Assembly: GCA_000421005.1 (NCBI GenBank)
Contig: ATWA01000006.1
Coordinates: 1-64,000 of the forward strand
DNA length: 64,000 bases
Reading direction: 5' to 3'
Source: Clostridiales bacterium NK3B98
GTDB lineage: Bacteria; Bacillota; Clostridia; Oscillospirales; Oscillospiraceae
Shown: positions 31,881-41,485 of the stretch, one piece after another
Numbering within the stretch: the first letter of the stretch is position 1
Layout of the letters: the number at the start of each line of letters is the position of its first letter
Notes under the pieces: generated by a model
What the model saw: only the letters and a program-made list of their open reading frames with translations
The model's database searches: none
Told to the model about the DNA's origin: nothing
Made by a program: the position numbers and the translations under genes

Positions 31881-34322
31881 ATGAAATCCCATTGGAATCG
31901 AATCATCGCCGGGGCTTTGTCAGCGGCTATGCTGACCGGCTGTCTCACCGGCTGCGGCTCCAAAACCGCTCTGACTCAGCCCACAGTCATCTCCACCGCC
32001 GAAACCGACGCCATTGCCGAGGCGGCTTCTTCCCTGCTGAAAACCCACGGCAACGCCGAGGGTAAGGAGGAGACTGTCTATGTGGTAGCGGACGCCAGCG
32101 GCAAGCCCACTCAGACCATTGTGAGCAACTGGCTGAAAAACCCGGAGGAGCGGGATGTTCTCTCTGATGTCTCCACCCTCAGTGACATCAAAAACGTAAA
32201 GGGCAACGAGCCCTTCACCGCCGGGGCGGGGAACACCCTGCAATGGCAGGCAAACGGCAGCGATATCTACTATCAGGGCAGCACCAATCAGTCTCTTCCG
32301 GTGGATGTGTCCATCTCCTATACGCTGGACGGTAAGGAGGTCACCCCGGAGCAGCTCAGCGGCGCTTCCGGCCATCTGGTAATGCGCTTCACTTATGTGA
32401 ATCACATGAGCACCCAGAAGACCATCAACGGCAAAGAGGTCACCCTCTATCAGCCCTTCACCGTCATCTCCGGCGCAGCGCTGGAGAATCAGCACGCCTC
32501 CAATGTGACCGTCACCAATGGCAAGGTCATCAACTCCGGCGACCAGTCGGTGGTGGTGGGCATGGCGATGCCCGGACTGAAGGAGAGTCTGGGGCTGGAC
32601 ACTCTCACCGACCGAAACGACAAGCCGGTGGACATCGACATCCCTGAGGATGTGGTGATTGAGGCGGATGTGAATGACTTCTCCCTGCTCACCACCCTCA
32701 CCATGATTGACAACAACTTCCTGTCCGATCTGGATTTGGACGACGTGGACACACTGGACGATCTGGACGACGCCATGAACGAGCTGACCGACGCCTCCCG
32801 TAAGCTGGTGGACGGCACCGGGGAGCTGTATGACGGCGTGGACGAATTGAACAGCGGCGCTGCCGACCTGTCTGACGGGGTGAGCAAGCTGGACGACGGC
32901 GCAGGAAAGGTCAACGACGGTGCAGGCAAGGTCAATGACGGAGCTGCGGAACTGAGTCAGGGTGCGGACACGCTGGCAGGCGGTTCTGTTCAACTGGAGG
33001 GTGGCGCCCGCACCATCGCCTCCAACATGGATGAGCTGTATCAGGGTCTGGTTTCCCTGCAGGACGGTTCCGCCAAGGTCGATCAGGGTCTGGGGCAGTT
33101 GAGCGACGCAGTTGCCCCCCTGCCAGACGGCGTAGACCAGTTGAAAGGCGGCGCCGAAACTCTGAAAGGCGCACTGGTAAAGCAGGTCGCTCCCGGTGCC
33201 AGACAGCTAAAAGATGGAGCGGATCAGATTTCCACCGTTGCCGGGAGCATGGTCTCCGGTATCAATCAGCTTGCAGGCGGTGCTGACCAGATTGCCGCAA
33301 ATGCCCCTGCCATTGCGCAGGGGGCAGGGCAGATCAAAGAAGGTCTCAGCCAGCTTCCCGAGGCGGTACAGCAGGCAGCCGGGGGATTGGACGCAGCCGC
33401 ACAGGCAAACGGCGCTGCGCTCTCCGCCCTCAATGGCATCAAGGACAATGAAAACCTGACACCGGAGCAGAAAAACGCCATCAACGGTGCAATTACCGCC
33501 ATCACCGGAAGCAGTACCGCCATCAGCGGGGTGGCGGACGGGCTGGGCAATGTGAACACCGACCTCACCTCCGCCGCAAACGCCCTCACCGCCATGGAAA
33601 ACGGCGCCAACGCCATCACAGCGGGCGCACAGACCATCTCCACCAAACTAAACGGAGACAAGGGCAACGATCTGCTCTCCGCCGCCAGCGGCATTCAGAC
33701 CGGAGCCGGTGCGCTGTCCGGCGGTGCTGACAAGCTGGAGCAGGGCGTAACGGAAATGGTATCCGGCAACAATGGGAACAACCTGAACACCATGATCGGC
33801 GGTCTTTCCCGGCTGGCAGACAGCAGCAAGACCCTGGTGAGCAGTGTGGGACAGTTAAAGGACGGTCAGGATCAGGTGGCACAGGGTGCCAAGACCGCTG
33901 CCGCCGGTGCCGGCAAGCTGGACGAAGGCGCTGACGCTCTGGCCGATGCCAGCACCCAGCTCCGTCAGGGCTCTGGCCGGCTGGCAGACGGTGCAGCACA
34001 GTTGAAGGACGGCACCAAAGAACTGAAAGACGGTACCGAGACGCTGAAGGACGGTACCTCCACCCTGAAAGACGGCACTCACGATCTCACCGACGGTGTC
34101 TCCCAGCTGTTCGACGGAGCCAAGGAGCTGAAGGACGGCATGGCTGAATTTGATGCCGAGGGTATTCACAAGCTCTCTGACCTCTTTGAAGACGACGGCA
34201 AGGAGCTGGTAGACCGGCTTCGTGCCTTGCAGGAGTACGGACGCTCCTATACCACCTTCTCCGGTGCGGACAGTGCGCTGCCCTGTCAGGTGCGGTTTGT
34301 CATCCGCACGGAGAGCATCTAA
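31881..34322 (+). CDS. lipoprotein with X-X-X-Leu-X-X-Gly heptad repeats (YhgE/Pip-like), MMPL partner
   Basis: The 813-residue protein has a lipobox-containing signal (LSAAMLTGC; Cys21 or Cys25), a beta-rich N-terminal domain to about residue 290, then two blocks (about 300-470 and 680-770) of repeats of the form LxxGxxx (ELYDGVDELNSGAADLSDG; TKELKDGTETLKDG) predicted to form long helical rods. Between them is an alanine/asparagine-rich segment. Such repeats occur in YhgE/Pip-type exporters and phage-infection proteins; here no TM domain is attached, so it may be the external adaptor of the MMPL transporter. AAGGAGG precedes the start. Confidence 0.85.
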   Translation: MKSHWNRIIAGALSAAMLTGCLTGCGSKTALTQPTVISTAETDAIAEAASSLLKTHGNAEGKEETVYVVADASGKPTQTIVSNWLKNPEERDVLSDVSTLSDIKNVKGNEPFTAGAGNTLQWQANGSDIYYQGSTNQSLPVDVSISYTLDGKEVTPEQLSGASGHLVMRFTYVNHMSTQKTINGKEVTLYQPFTVISGAALENQHASNVTVTNGKVINSGDQSVVVGMAMPGLKESLGLDTLTDRNDKPVDIDIPEDVVIEADVNDFSLLTTLTMIDNNFLSDLDLDDVDTLDDLDDAMNELTDASRKLVDGTGELYDGVDELNSGAADLSDGVSKLDDGAGKVNDGAGKVNDGAAELSQGADTLAGGSVQLEGGARTIASNMDELYQGLVSLQDGSAKVDQGLGQLSDAVAPLPDGVDQLKGGAETLKGALVKQVAPGARQLKDGADQISTVAGSMVSGINQLAGGADQIAANAPAIAQGAGQIKEGLSQLPEAVQQAAGGLDAAAQANGAALSALNGIKDNENLTPEQKNAINGAITAITGSSTAISGVADGLGNVNTDLTSAANALTAMENGANAITAGAQTISTKLNGDKGNDLLSAASGIQTGAGALSGGADKLEQGVTEMVSGNNGNNLNTMIGGLSRLADSSKTLVSSVGQLKDGQDQVAQGAKTAAAGAGKLDEGADALADASTQLRQGSGRLADGAAQLKDGTKELKDGTETLKDGTSTLKDGTHDLTDGVSQLFDGAKELKDGMAEFDAEGIHKLSDLFEDDGKELVDRLRALQEYGRSYTTFSGADSALPCQVRFVIRTESI

Positions 34323-34343
34323 ATTTCTCTTATAACATGGCAA

Positions 34344-34387
34344 CCCCCGATTCGTCAGAATCAGACGAATCGGGGGTGCTGTTTTTT
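34344..34387 (+). terminator. intrinsic terminator of the MMPL operon
   Basis: CCCCCGATTCGTC pairs with GACGAATCGGGGG (34344-34356 with 34364-34376), followed by TGCTGTTTTTT. Confidence 0.9.
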
Positions 34388-34424
34388 CCGATGTTTTCCG
34401 GAGTATCATTCCGCTTTCCGGTGA

Positions 34425-37400
34425 TTACCAGTGCCGCTTCATAATCTCCTCGCAGGTGCGCTTGCTGTTGTTGTGGTCAATGTAGGCATACATTTGAGGA
34501 CGCATCTCAGCATAGCGCTGGGGCAGGGCAAAATCCTGCGCCGCATACTGCTCTATCAGGCGCAGCAGCGTCTCCGGGTCCGTGGCACGGTCGCCGAACA
34601 GCTCGGTCTCCATGTCGATATAGGAGCCGGTGGACTCGTTGTACTGCTCCACGTCAAACTGATAGAACAGCACCGGCTTGCCCTGATAGTACACATCCCA
34701 GCATACGCTGGAATAGTCGGTAATCAGCATCTTACAGCCCATAATCAACTGGTTCAGCGGCTGGGTGCCAAAAGGAATCAGCCGCACCCGGTGATCTCCG
34801 CTGATGGAGAAGTTGGAGATATAGTCCCGGAACTTGGGATGGATGTAGAAGTCCAGATACAGGTCGTACTTTTCCAGCAGGACACCCATGCGTGGGTCAT
34901 TGAGCAGCGCCATATAGCTGCGGTAATAGTCACTGGTCATAAAGGCGGTATCCGACACCTCTTCCAGCCAGTTGCGCCATGTGGGCATCACCAGAATGTG
35001 CTTCTCCTGCAATCCCTTGTCCTCCAGCACATCCCAGCGGGCAAGACCGGTGATAATCACGTCCTCGTCGGGATAATCCATCTCCCGGACGATAATATCA
35101 TGCTCCCGCTGGTTGGAGGTGACAAAGAGCTGCACGGCGTTGGTGCCCTTGCTGTAAAACTCCACCCGTTTCAGGGCGATGACCCCATGCTGCAAAAAGA
35201 CCAGTTTTTTCTGTTTTTCAATCCGGGGCAGGATTACGCTTTCCTTTGCCCGCCATGCGTAGGCATGGGCTTTGGAGTCGCTGGAAATCAGCAGCCGGGC
35301 AGCGAGCAGATAGACCATGTGGCGCAGGCTCATAAACTGGATGACATTTTTTCGATAGGGCAGCAGACGTTCTTTGTAGTCCGGCTGTTTCTTGTCGATG
35401 ACAAAGTAGATATGCCTGCCCATCCGCCGCTCCATGTCGTTCTCCATGCAGTAGCGGAAGAAGTAGTAGCCGTTGTCCTGTGCCATGCAGCAGTATTTCT
35501 CGTAGCACAGGAAGATGCTTTTTGACGCAAAATACTTGCGAAACAGTCTGTGTATCCCCATGGCCAGCCGTTCCTTTAACCGGAACGCAAATCCGCTGTA
35601 GGGAGAATACTCCTGACACACCAGTGCATATCCAAAGTTTGCCGTACGGTAGAGAGAGACGGACAAATCCTTGTCCTGACGGTAACCGTCACTGCGAAAC
35701 AGCTTACCCAGGTGTTTTCTCAGTGATCCGATCTGTTCCTTTATGTTTTCCCCGCCCTTTTTCCGCCGGGCCATAGCCCGCACAAGGTAGGTCTCTCCAT
35801 CCTCTCCTGTAAAGGCGGCACGGATATCCCAATAGAGAGGGCTGAGCTTCACCCGGGCCATGTCGATATCTGCCACCATCTCACAGATTCCATCTCTGCG
35901 GATGATCTGCCGGGCAGGGAAAAAGGTCATGGCACGGTCTGCCTCCAGCTTGAACCGGTGGCTCAGTATCACTCCTGTCCACTTGCCCGGCACTATTTCC
36001 GGGCAGCGTATGCGCAGATGCAGCTTCTTCCCTTTCAGAGACACCTCATCCACCCGGCAAGCCAGTTGGTAATCATACTCCCGAACCGTATCCTGCACCT
36101 GCAAGCCACCATATCCACTCAGCACGCAGAAAAGCATACCGGAGACGCTGTGATCCCCCATAGGCGCTGTGCCGATGGGCTTGCTATAAGCGGAGGTATA
36201 GTCCAGATACTCCGGGTCTACATCCAGATTGCGCCGCACCATCCGCATGGGGAAACGGGTGGCCATACAATACCAGTTCCCGTCTCGCTGAAATGCCAGA
36301 TCCAGCTCCCAGCGAACCGATCTGCTGTTCTGAATGTAGGGGAGCAGACCCTGAAAGTCCACAGAGAGGACACAATCTCTCTCATCACTGGAGAGAACCG
36401 TGACCGGCATCAGATAACGCTCCAGTTGGCGATAGACCACCATCACCGGCGTATTGTCCTGGGTGAGGGGGAGGTTTGGCAGTTCAATATGCATCTGCCA
36501 CTGCTCTCCTCCCAGCTCGCGGGCGGCACAGTGTCCCTTCCGGGTCAACTGTCCGGACAGAACAGCCTGCTCCAACGTCATATCCGGGACAGGCCGCTGC
36601 GCCTGGGGAGGAAGAACGGACGCCCGGAAGGTGGGGCGGCACAGATCGTCCAGCCTCATCCAGCATTTCAGCTCTCCCTCCTGACGGAAGGGATGCCCGT
36701 TGCACTGTTCCTCCATCCACTGATGTGTCTCCCGCCGAATGACAGACAGAGGCACATGGCGCAGCACCTCTCCCTGACGCTCCACCACACCAGAGAGGGC
36801 ATATTCCTCCCCGTCCATAGGCAAAGCCCGCAGGGGTACTCTCGCCAGACCATCCTGCATGGGAAAGAACCGCTGTCCCTGTTCTGCTCCGTCGGTTCGG
36901 TGCAGGGACAGCCCTGCCAGCTCAGGTGCGCCTTTCGGTTTCTGCACCCGGCAGACCAGTTCCTTGCCTTCCCACTGCATCTGGGTCAGACCGTAGACCA
37001 TCTGATCCCAGAAGCGCAGGCTTCTGGGCGAGGCAAGCAGGCACAGCGTCACCGAGTCGTTAGGGGTATCCACAAAGCCGGGGAACACCTCATATTGACG
37101 GTCATTTACCGCAAACGTATCCACCGGGTCGGAATACCACTTGCGCTCATCTCGCAGAAACAGGCAGCGCTTGCTTTCGCTCATCTGTTTTTTCAAACGG
37201 GAAGCCCGCAGGGGATACTTGACCAGCCCATCCTCCCGCCGCACCGCCAGCGCCGTCAGCATAGGTCGGCCATCCCGCAGGTCAAAGGCGCCCCCGCTGC
37301 CGGACAGATCGGCCACCAGAAATTCCTCTTCCAGCGCCGCCGGAATCAGGTAATGGGTGGTCTGGGGCCAGTCGGAGACGATCAGGTACAGCTCTCCCTG

Positions 37401-37523
37401 AGGAAAGGGCTGATTCTTTGCCCTGACGCACAGCCTGCCTGTCCGGGCAGGGAGCAGCTCCACCTGAAGGGGACTGGAAATAGAGGCAATAGGCAGATTC
37501 AGTTGATTCCAGCTCTGTGCCAT
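34425..37523 (-). CDS. large TagF/TagB-like CDP-glycerol glycerophosphotransferase-family protein
   Basis: The 1,032-residue protein has a C-terminal half typical of CDP-glycerol:polyglycerol phosphate transferases: FLQHGVIALKR, VTSNQREHDIIV, ITGLARWD, IHPKFRDY and ITDYSSVCWDVYYQGKPVLFYQFD with the catalytic-type histidine. These enzymes build teichoic-acid-like or other phosphodiester polymers at the inner membrane face. The first ~600 residues are beta-rich, carry no motif I know, and are much longer than the N-terminal part of TagF. The ATG at 37523 has AAGGAG. It lies 65 bp downstream of the carboxyltransferase gene on the same strand. Confidence 0.82.
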   Translation of the reverse strand: MAQSWNQLNLPIASISSPLQVELLPARTGRLCVRAKNQPFPQGELYLIVSDWPQTTHYLIPAALEEEFLVADLSGSGGAFDLRDGRPMLTALAVRREDGLVKYPLRASRLKKQMSESKRCLFLRDERKWYSDPVDTFAVNDRQYEVFPGFVDTPNDSVTLCLLASPRSLRFWDQMVYGLTQMQWEGKELVCRVQKPKGAPELAGLSLHRTDGAEQGQRFFPMQDGLARVPLRALPMDGEEYALSGVVERQGEVLRHVPLSVIRRETHQWMEEQCNGHPFRQEGELKCWMRLDDLCRPTFRASVLPPQAQRPVPDMTLEQAVLSGQLTRKGHCAARELGGEQWQMHIELPNLPLTQDNTPVMVVYRQLERYLMPVTVLSSDERDCVLSVDFQGLLPYIQNSRSVRWELDLAFQRDGNWYCMATRFPMRMVRRNLDVDPEYLDYTSAYSKPIGTAPMGDHSVSGMLFCVLSGYGGLQVQDTVREYDYQLACRVDEVSLKGKKLHLRIRCPEIVPGKWTGVILSHRFKLEADRAMTFFPARQIIRRDGICEMVADIDMARVKLSPLYWDIRAAFTGEDGETYLVRAMARRKKGGENIKEQIGSLRKHLGKLFRSDGYRQDKDLSVSLYRTANFGYALVCQEYSPYSGFAFRLKERLAMGIHRLFRKYFASKSIFLCYEKYCCMAQDNGYYFFRYCMENDMERRMGRHIYFVIDKKQPDYKERLLPYRKNVIQFMSLRHMVYLLAARLLISSDSKAHAYAWRAKESVILPRIEKQKKLVFLQHGVIALKRVEFYSKGTNAVQLFVTSNQREHDIIVREMDYPDEDVIITGLARWDVLEDKGLQEKHILVMPTWRNWLEEVSDTAFMTSDYYRSYMALLNDPRMGVLLEKYDLYLDFYIHPKFRDYISNFSISGDHRVRLIPFGTQPLNQLIMGCKMLITDYSSVCWDVYYQGKPVLFYQFDVEQYNESTGSYIDMETELFGDRATDPETLLRLIEQYAAQDFALPQRYAEMRPQMYAYIDHNNSKRTCEEIMKRHW

Positions 37524-37588
37524 ATGAATCTCCTTACGATACAACGAGCCGACCCAGAAAGGCCGGCCCGGCATTGGTTGTCACGTCA

Positions 37589-39106
37589 TCACAGGGGAAT
37601 ATTTCCGTGGTGGTGCTTTTTCTGTCCGCTCTGGAAGGTAAGCTGGGCTTCCAGCACCTTCTCCAGCAGGCGGCGGGTGTCCTGAGGCATAATCACGTCG
37701 TCAATGAAGCCCAGCTTTGCGCCGATATAGGGGTTCAGATAGGTCTGCTTATAGGCATCCACTTTCTCATTGAGTACCTGTTGGTACTTGTCCCCTGCCG
37801 CCTTCAGATCCCGTTTGTTGAGAATCTTGACTGCGCCCTCAGCGCCCATGACGGCGATCTCCGCATAGGGCCAGGCCCAGACCACATCCGCTCCCAGCTC
37901 CTTGCAGCACATGGCGATATAGGCGCCGCCATAGGCTTTGCGGAGAATGATGGTGATTTTGGGCACCTTTGCCTCAGAGTAGGCATAGAGCATCTTGGCG
38001 CCGTGGCGGATAATGCCGCTGGACTCCTGATCCTTGCCGGGGAAGAAGCCGGGAACGTCCACCAGATTGATGAGCGGGATATTATAGCAGTCACAGGTGC
38101 GGATGAACCGAGCCGCCTTACAGGAGGCGTTCACATCCAGACAGCCGCCCAGTACAGCGGGCTGGTTGGCCACAAAGCCTACCGTGGCACCGTTGATGCG
38201 TCCAAAGGCGGTGACCACATTGCAGGCAAACTCCGGCTCGATCTCGTAGAGGGAGTCCACGTCTGCCAGATAGTCAATCACCTTTTTCACATCATAGATC
38301 CGCCGTTTGTTCTCCGGCACCAGATCCTGAATACCTCTCTGCCACTTGGCCTTGGCTTTGGGCAGGATATCCGGGAGCTGGTCGGCGTTCTGGGGCAGAT
38401 AGCTGAGCAGCTTGCGGATTTTTACCAGACAATCCCGGTCACTGGTGGCTCTCACATGGGCAACGCCGTTGCGCTTCATATGCACGTCCACGCCGCCCAG
38501 CTCCTGCATGGAAATATCCTCGCCAATGACCTCTTTCACCACAGCAGGTCCAGTGACGAACATCTCGCCGGTACCCTCCACGAAGAAGATGAAGTCCTGC
38601 AAGGCGGGAGAATAACTGGCACCCCCGGCACAGGGGCCCATAATGGCGGTAATCTGGGGGATTACGCCGGAGGCCTGCACATTCTGATAGAAAATATTTC
38701 CGTACTGGGCGAGGGCCTGGATGCCCTCCTGAATCTTGGCACCGCCGGAGTCCATCAGGGCAATGATAGGCACCTTGGCCTTCAGCGCCATTTTCTGCAC
38801 CTCGGTGATCTTCCGGGCGTTGGAGTGGGACAGCGAGCCGCCGGAGATGGTGAAGTCCTGTGCGTAGGCATAGGCAAAGCGGCCGTTGATCTTGCCGCAT
38901 CCGGCAATCACGCCGTCTCTGGCACAGGGCTTTTCCAATCCCTGAGAACGGTTCTGGAACACGTTGAACTCTACGAAGGTATCCGGGTCGAAGAGGATGT
39001 TCAGCCGCTCGTCTGCGGTGAGCTTGCCTTTATCATGCTGACGGCTGGGGTTTCCGCTGTCCAGCAGGTCACGGCGGTGCTTTTCCAACTGCTGAATCGA
39101 ATCCAT
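37589..39106 (-). CDS. acyl-CoA carboxyltransferase subunit (MmdA/PccB-like)
   Basis: The 505-residue protein is a biotin-dependent carboxyltransferase: two crotonase-like halves with MDSGGAKIQEG, GPCAGGASYSPALQDF, LVDVPGFFPG and RKAYGGAYIAMCCKELGAD, and a tail KKHHHGNIPL as in methylmalonyl-CoA or propionyl-CoA carboxyltransferases. It could be the alpha subunit of a sodium-pumping decarboxylase or part of an acyl-CoA carboxylase. No biotin carrier, beta or gamma subunit is nearby, so the partners must be encoded elsewhere. AAAGGAG precedes the ATG. Confidence 0.88.
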   Translation of the reverse strand: MDSIQQLEKHRRDLLDSGNPSRQHDKGKLTADERLNILFDPDTFVEFNVFQNRSQGLEKPCARDGVIAGCGKINGRFAYAYAQDFTISGGSLSHSNARKITEVQKMALKAKVPIIALMDSGGAKIQEGIQALAQYGNIFYQNVQASGVIPQITAIMGPCAGGASYSPALQDFIFFVEGTGEMFVTGPAVVKEVIGEDISMQELGGVDVHMKRNGVAHVRATSDRDCLVKIRKLLSYLPQNADQLPDILPKAKAKWQRGIQDLVPENKRRIYDVKKVIDYLADVDSLYEIEPEFACNVVTAFGRINGATVGFVANQPAVLGGCLDVNASCKAARFIRTCDCYNIPLINLVDVPGFFPGKDQESSGIIRHGAKMLYAYSEAKVPKITIILRKAYGGAYIAMCCKELGADVVWAWPYAEIAVMGAEGAVKILNKRDLKAAGDKYQQVLNEKVDAYKQTYLNPYIGAKLGFIDDVIMPQDTRRLLEKVLEAQLTFQSGQKKHHHGNIPL

Positions 39107-39160
39107 GGGACATACTCCTTTTTACGCTCCCCGTTTTGTCCGGGGTTACTTTCCGTTTAA

Positions 39161-39196
39161 TGGTATGATTATACCAATCTTCCCACGCTGTTGCAA
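39161..39196 (-). promoter_or_regulatory. promoter of the carboxyltransferase gene with dyad over the -10
   Basis: On the minus strand TTGCAA (39196-39191), 17 bp and TATAAT (39173-39168). A perfect dyad TGGTAT-GATT-ATACCA (39161-39176) covers the -10 box and could be an operator. Confidence 0.8.
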
Positions 39197-39357
39197 GTCG
39201 TATTCTTCTCCACTGACCGGAATTCACCGATAAAAAGTGGTTTCAGCGCAGATTGTCCCCCTTCACTCACCATTCCGCCCGATCCAATGGGCAGGTTTTG
39301 GTATATTTTCGGAAACAGCGGAGCAAAATAACACCATCAAACCAGAGAGGTGAGAAC

Positions 39358-40038
39358 ATGAAAATTTCTTCATCGGTGCGTAAGGGAGTCCTCTCCCTGC
39401 TGCTGACGGCGGCGCTGCTGCTGTCACTGGCAGCTGTCTTCCCCCAGGCGCACGCCGCCTACCGGCAGGGCTCCTCCGGTTCTACCGTGAGCACCATTCA
39501 GAAAAAGCTGAAAAACTGGGGCTACTACAACGGTGCGGTGGATGGGATCTATGGCTCCGCCACTGTCAGTGCGGTGAAATACTTCCAGCGCAAAAACGGT
39601 CTGACCCCGGACGGGGTCTGTGGCAGCGCCACCCTGAAGGCGCTGGGTATCAACGAGAGCAGCTCCTCCGGCGGCTCCTCCTCCCAGAGCGGGGACGTTG
39701 CCCTGCTGGCAAAGGTCATTTCCGCCGAGGCACGGGGTGAGCCCTACGCCGGGCAGGTGGCAGTGGGGGCGGTGATTCTCAACCGGGTTGCCCACCCCTC
39801 CTTCCCCGGCACCATCTCCGGGGTGGTCTATGAGCCGGGGGCGTTTTCCTGTATGGATGACGGGCAGATCAACCAGCCCGTAGCCGACTCCGCATACAAA
39901 GCCGCCCGGGATGCCCTGAACGGCTCCGACCCCAGCGGCGGGGCCATCTATTACTTCAACCCCGCCACAGCCACCAGCAAATGGATTTGGAGCAGACCGC
40001 TGATTACCGTCATCGGAAAGCACCGCTTCTGCTCCTGA
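39358..40038 (+). CDS. sleB: SleB-type spore cortex-lytic hydrolase
   Basis: The 226-residue protein has a signal peptide ending near AHAA (residue 34), a peptidoglycan-binding domain (about 36-95: GSSGSTVSTIQKKLKNWGYY...DGVCGSATLKAL), a Ser-rich linker and a Hydrolase_2 lytic-transglycosylase domain (about 115-226: LLAKVISAEARGEPYAGQVAVGAVILNR, with the catalytic glutamate in SAEARGE). SleB degrades cortex during spore germination. The ATG at 39358 follows GAGAGGTGAGAAC. No ypeB gene follows. A cell-wall hydrolase role in vegetative cells is also possible. Confidence 0.88.
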   Translation: MKISSSVRKGVLSLLLTAALLLSLAAVFPQAHAAYRQGSSGSTVSTIQKKLKNWGYYNGAVDGIYGSATVSAVKYFQRKNGLTPDGVCGSATLKALGINESSSSGGSSSQSGDVALLAKVISAEARGEPYAGQVAVGAVILNRVAHPSFPGTISGVVYEPGAFSCMDDGQINQPVADSAYKAARDALNGSDPSGGAIYYFNPATATSKWIWSRPLITVIGKHRFCS

Positions 40039-40043
40039 AAAAT

Positions 40044-40074
40044 GCCCCGGCGCAGTGGTTTGCTGCGCCGGGGC
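40044..40074. terminator. bidirectional terminator between sleB and the glutamate synthase-like gene
   Basis: GCCCCGGCGCAG (40044-40055) pairs with CTGCGCCGGGGC (40063-40074). On the minus strand ATTTTTC follows. Confidence 0.85.
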
Positions 40075-40079
40075 TTGTG

Positions 40080-41483
40080 TCACCAGTGGGCTTCTCCCGC
40101 ATGGGGGATGCCGGTATATTTGGCAATGCTGTCGCTGAGGGTGACCAAATCCTCCCGGTTCAGGTCATGGACATCCCTGTGTCCGGTAATGCGGGCGAAG
40201 GTAGCCAGCTCCTTTGCGGAGACGTTGAGGAAGTTGGCCACCCGCTGGGCGGCGGCGTCCTCATGGAGCCGCTTACGCAGCTCTGGGTTTTGGGTGGCAA
40301 TGCCCACCGGGCAATTGCCGCTGCCGCAGATGCGGTACTGCTGGCAGGCGGCGGCAATCAGGGCGGCGCTGGCGATGGCCACCGCATCCGCTCCCAGTGC
40401 CAGCGCCTTGGCAAAGTCCGCTGACACCCGCAGTCCCCCGGTGATGACCAGCTGAACATCCGACTGCACCGAGTCCAGATACTTTCTTGCCCGGTTCAGC
40501 GCCAGAACGGTGGGAACTGTGGTGGCCTCCCGGAGGAAGAAGGGGCTGGAGCCGGTGGCGCCCCCTCTGCCATCAATGGTGACAAAGTCCGGTTTGGCAA
40601 AGACGCACTGGAACAGGTCACGCTCAATGTGCCCTGCAGCAATCTTAATGCCGATGGGTCTGCCCCCGGAGCGGCGGCGGAGCATATCCACCATGTCCCG
40701 CAAATCCTCCTTGCTGTTCAGCTCCGGGAACTTGCTGGGGCTCTGCACATCCTCCCCCGGTTTTCTGCCACGGAGAGCGGCGATTTCCGCCGTCACCTTT
40801 TCCCCGGGCAGATGTCCTCCCATACCCGGCTTGGTGCCCTGTCCGATTTTGATTTCAATGGCGTCCGCCGAGCGCAGGTTCTCGTCGGTGACGCTGTATT
40901 TGTTGGGAATGTACTCAAAGATGTACTTATAAGCCGCCGCACGCTCCTCCGGGAGAATCCCTCCCTCGCCGGAGCACATAGCCGTCTTTGCCATGGCGCT
41001 GCCCTTGGATAATGCCACCTTGCTCTCCCTGCTCAGCGCCCCAAAGGACATATGGGAGATATACACCGGGCTTTCCAGCACCATAGGCTTTTTCGCCTTG
41101 GGGCCGATGACGGTACGCAGGTTCACCGCTTCGTCGTCATTCAGCGGGGCAGGGTCAAGCTGCGCCCCCAGCAGCAGCAAGTCGTCCCAGCCGGGCATGG
41201 GCATCTGGGTTCCCATCGCCCCGCCGATGGTCTTTCCGGTGACTGCCATCTGGTGGATTTCCGCCATATAGCGGCAGTTTTTGTCTGTTCTGGCATAGGC
41301 CGGGTCGTAGGCCAGTGGGCCGTCGTAGCCGGCGGGGGCTTCCGGGGCAGCAGGCTGCTCCACCGGCTCAAAGACGGACACCGGCTGCTTGCACACCGGG
41401 CAGGCATCCAGCTCACTGAGCTTTCTGCCCTCCTTCTCCTCGTCAAAAATTGCGCCGCAAATGCTGCATTTGTACACTGCCAT
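40080..41483 (-). CDS. glutamate synthase-like FMN protein with N-terminal rubredoxin-like domain
   Basis: The 467-residue protein starts with a zinc/iron ribbon (YKCSICG..CPVCK) and continues as the FMN-binding, TIM-barrel central domain of glutamate synthases (ESPVYISHMSFGALSRESK, SGEGGILPEE, IGQGTKPGMGGHLPGEKV, TIDGRGGATGSSP, CGSGNCPVGIATQ with the iron-sulfur cysteines). The glutaminase domain is absent. Archaeal- and clostridial-type relatives use ammonia or a separate amidotransferase. The ATG at 41483 is used (AGGAGG, 9 nt); the frame extends to a TTG at 41489. It directly follows the gene ending at 41486. Confidence 0.88.
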   Translation of the reverse strand: MAVYKCSICGAIFDEEKEGRKLSELDACPVCKQPVSVFEPVEQPAAPEAPAGYDGPLAYDPAYARTDKNCRYMAEIHQMAVTGKTIGGAMGTQMPMPGWDDLLLLGAQLDPAPLNDDEAVNLRTVIGPKAKKPMVLESPVYISHMSFGALSRESKVALSKGSAMAKTAMCSGEGGILPEERAAAYKYIFEYIPNKYSVTDENLRSADAIEIKIGQGTKPGMGGHLPGEKVTAEIAALRGRKPGEDVQSPSKFPELNSKEDLRDMVDMLRRRSGGRPIGIKIAAGHIERDLFQCVFAKPDFVTIDGRGGATGSSPFFLREATTVPTVLALNRARKYLDSVQSDVQLVITGGLRVSADFAKALALGADAVAIASAALIAAACQQYRICGSGNCPVGIATQNPELRKRLHEDAAAQRVANFLNVSAKELATFARITGHRDVHDLNREDLVTLSDSIAKYTGIPHAGEAHW

Positions 41484-41485
41484 AA

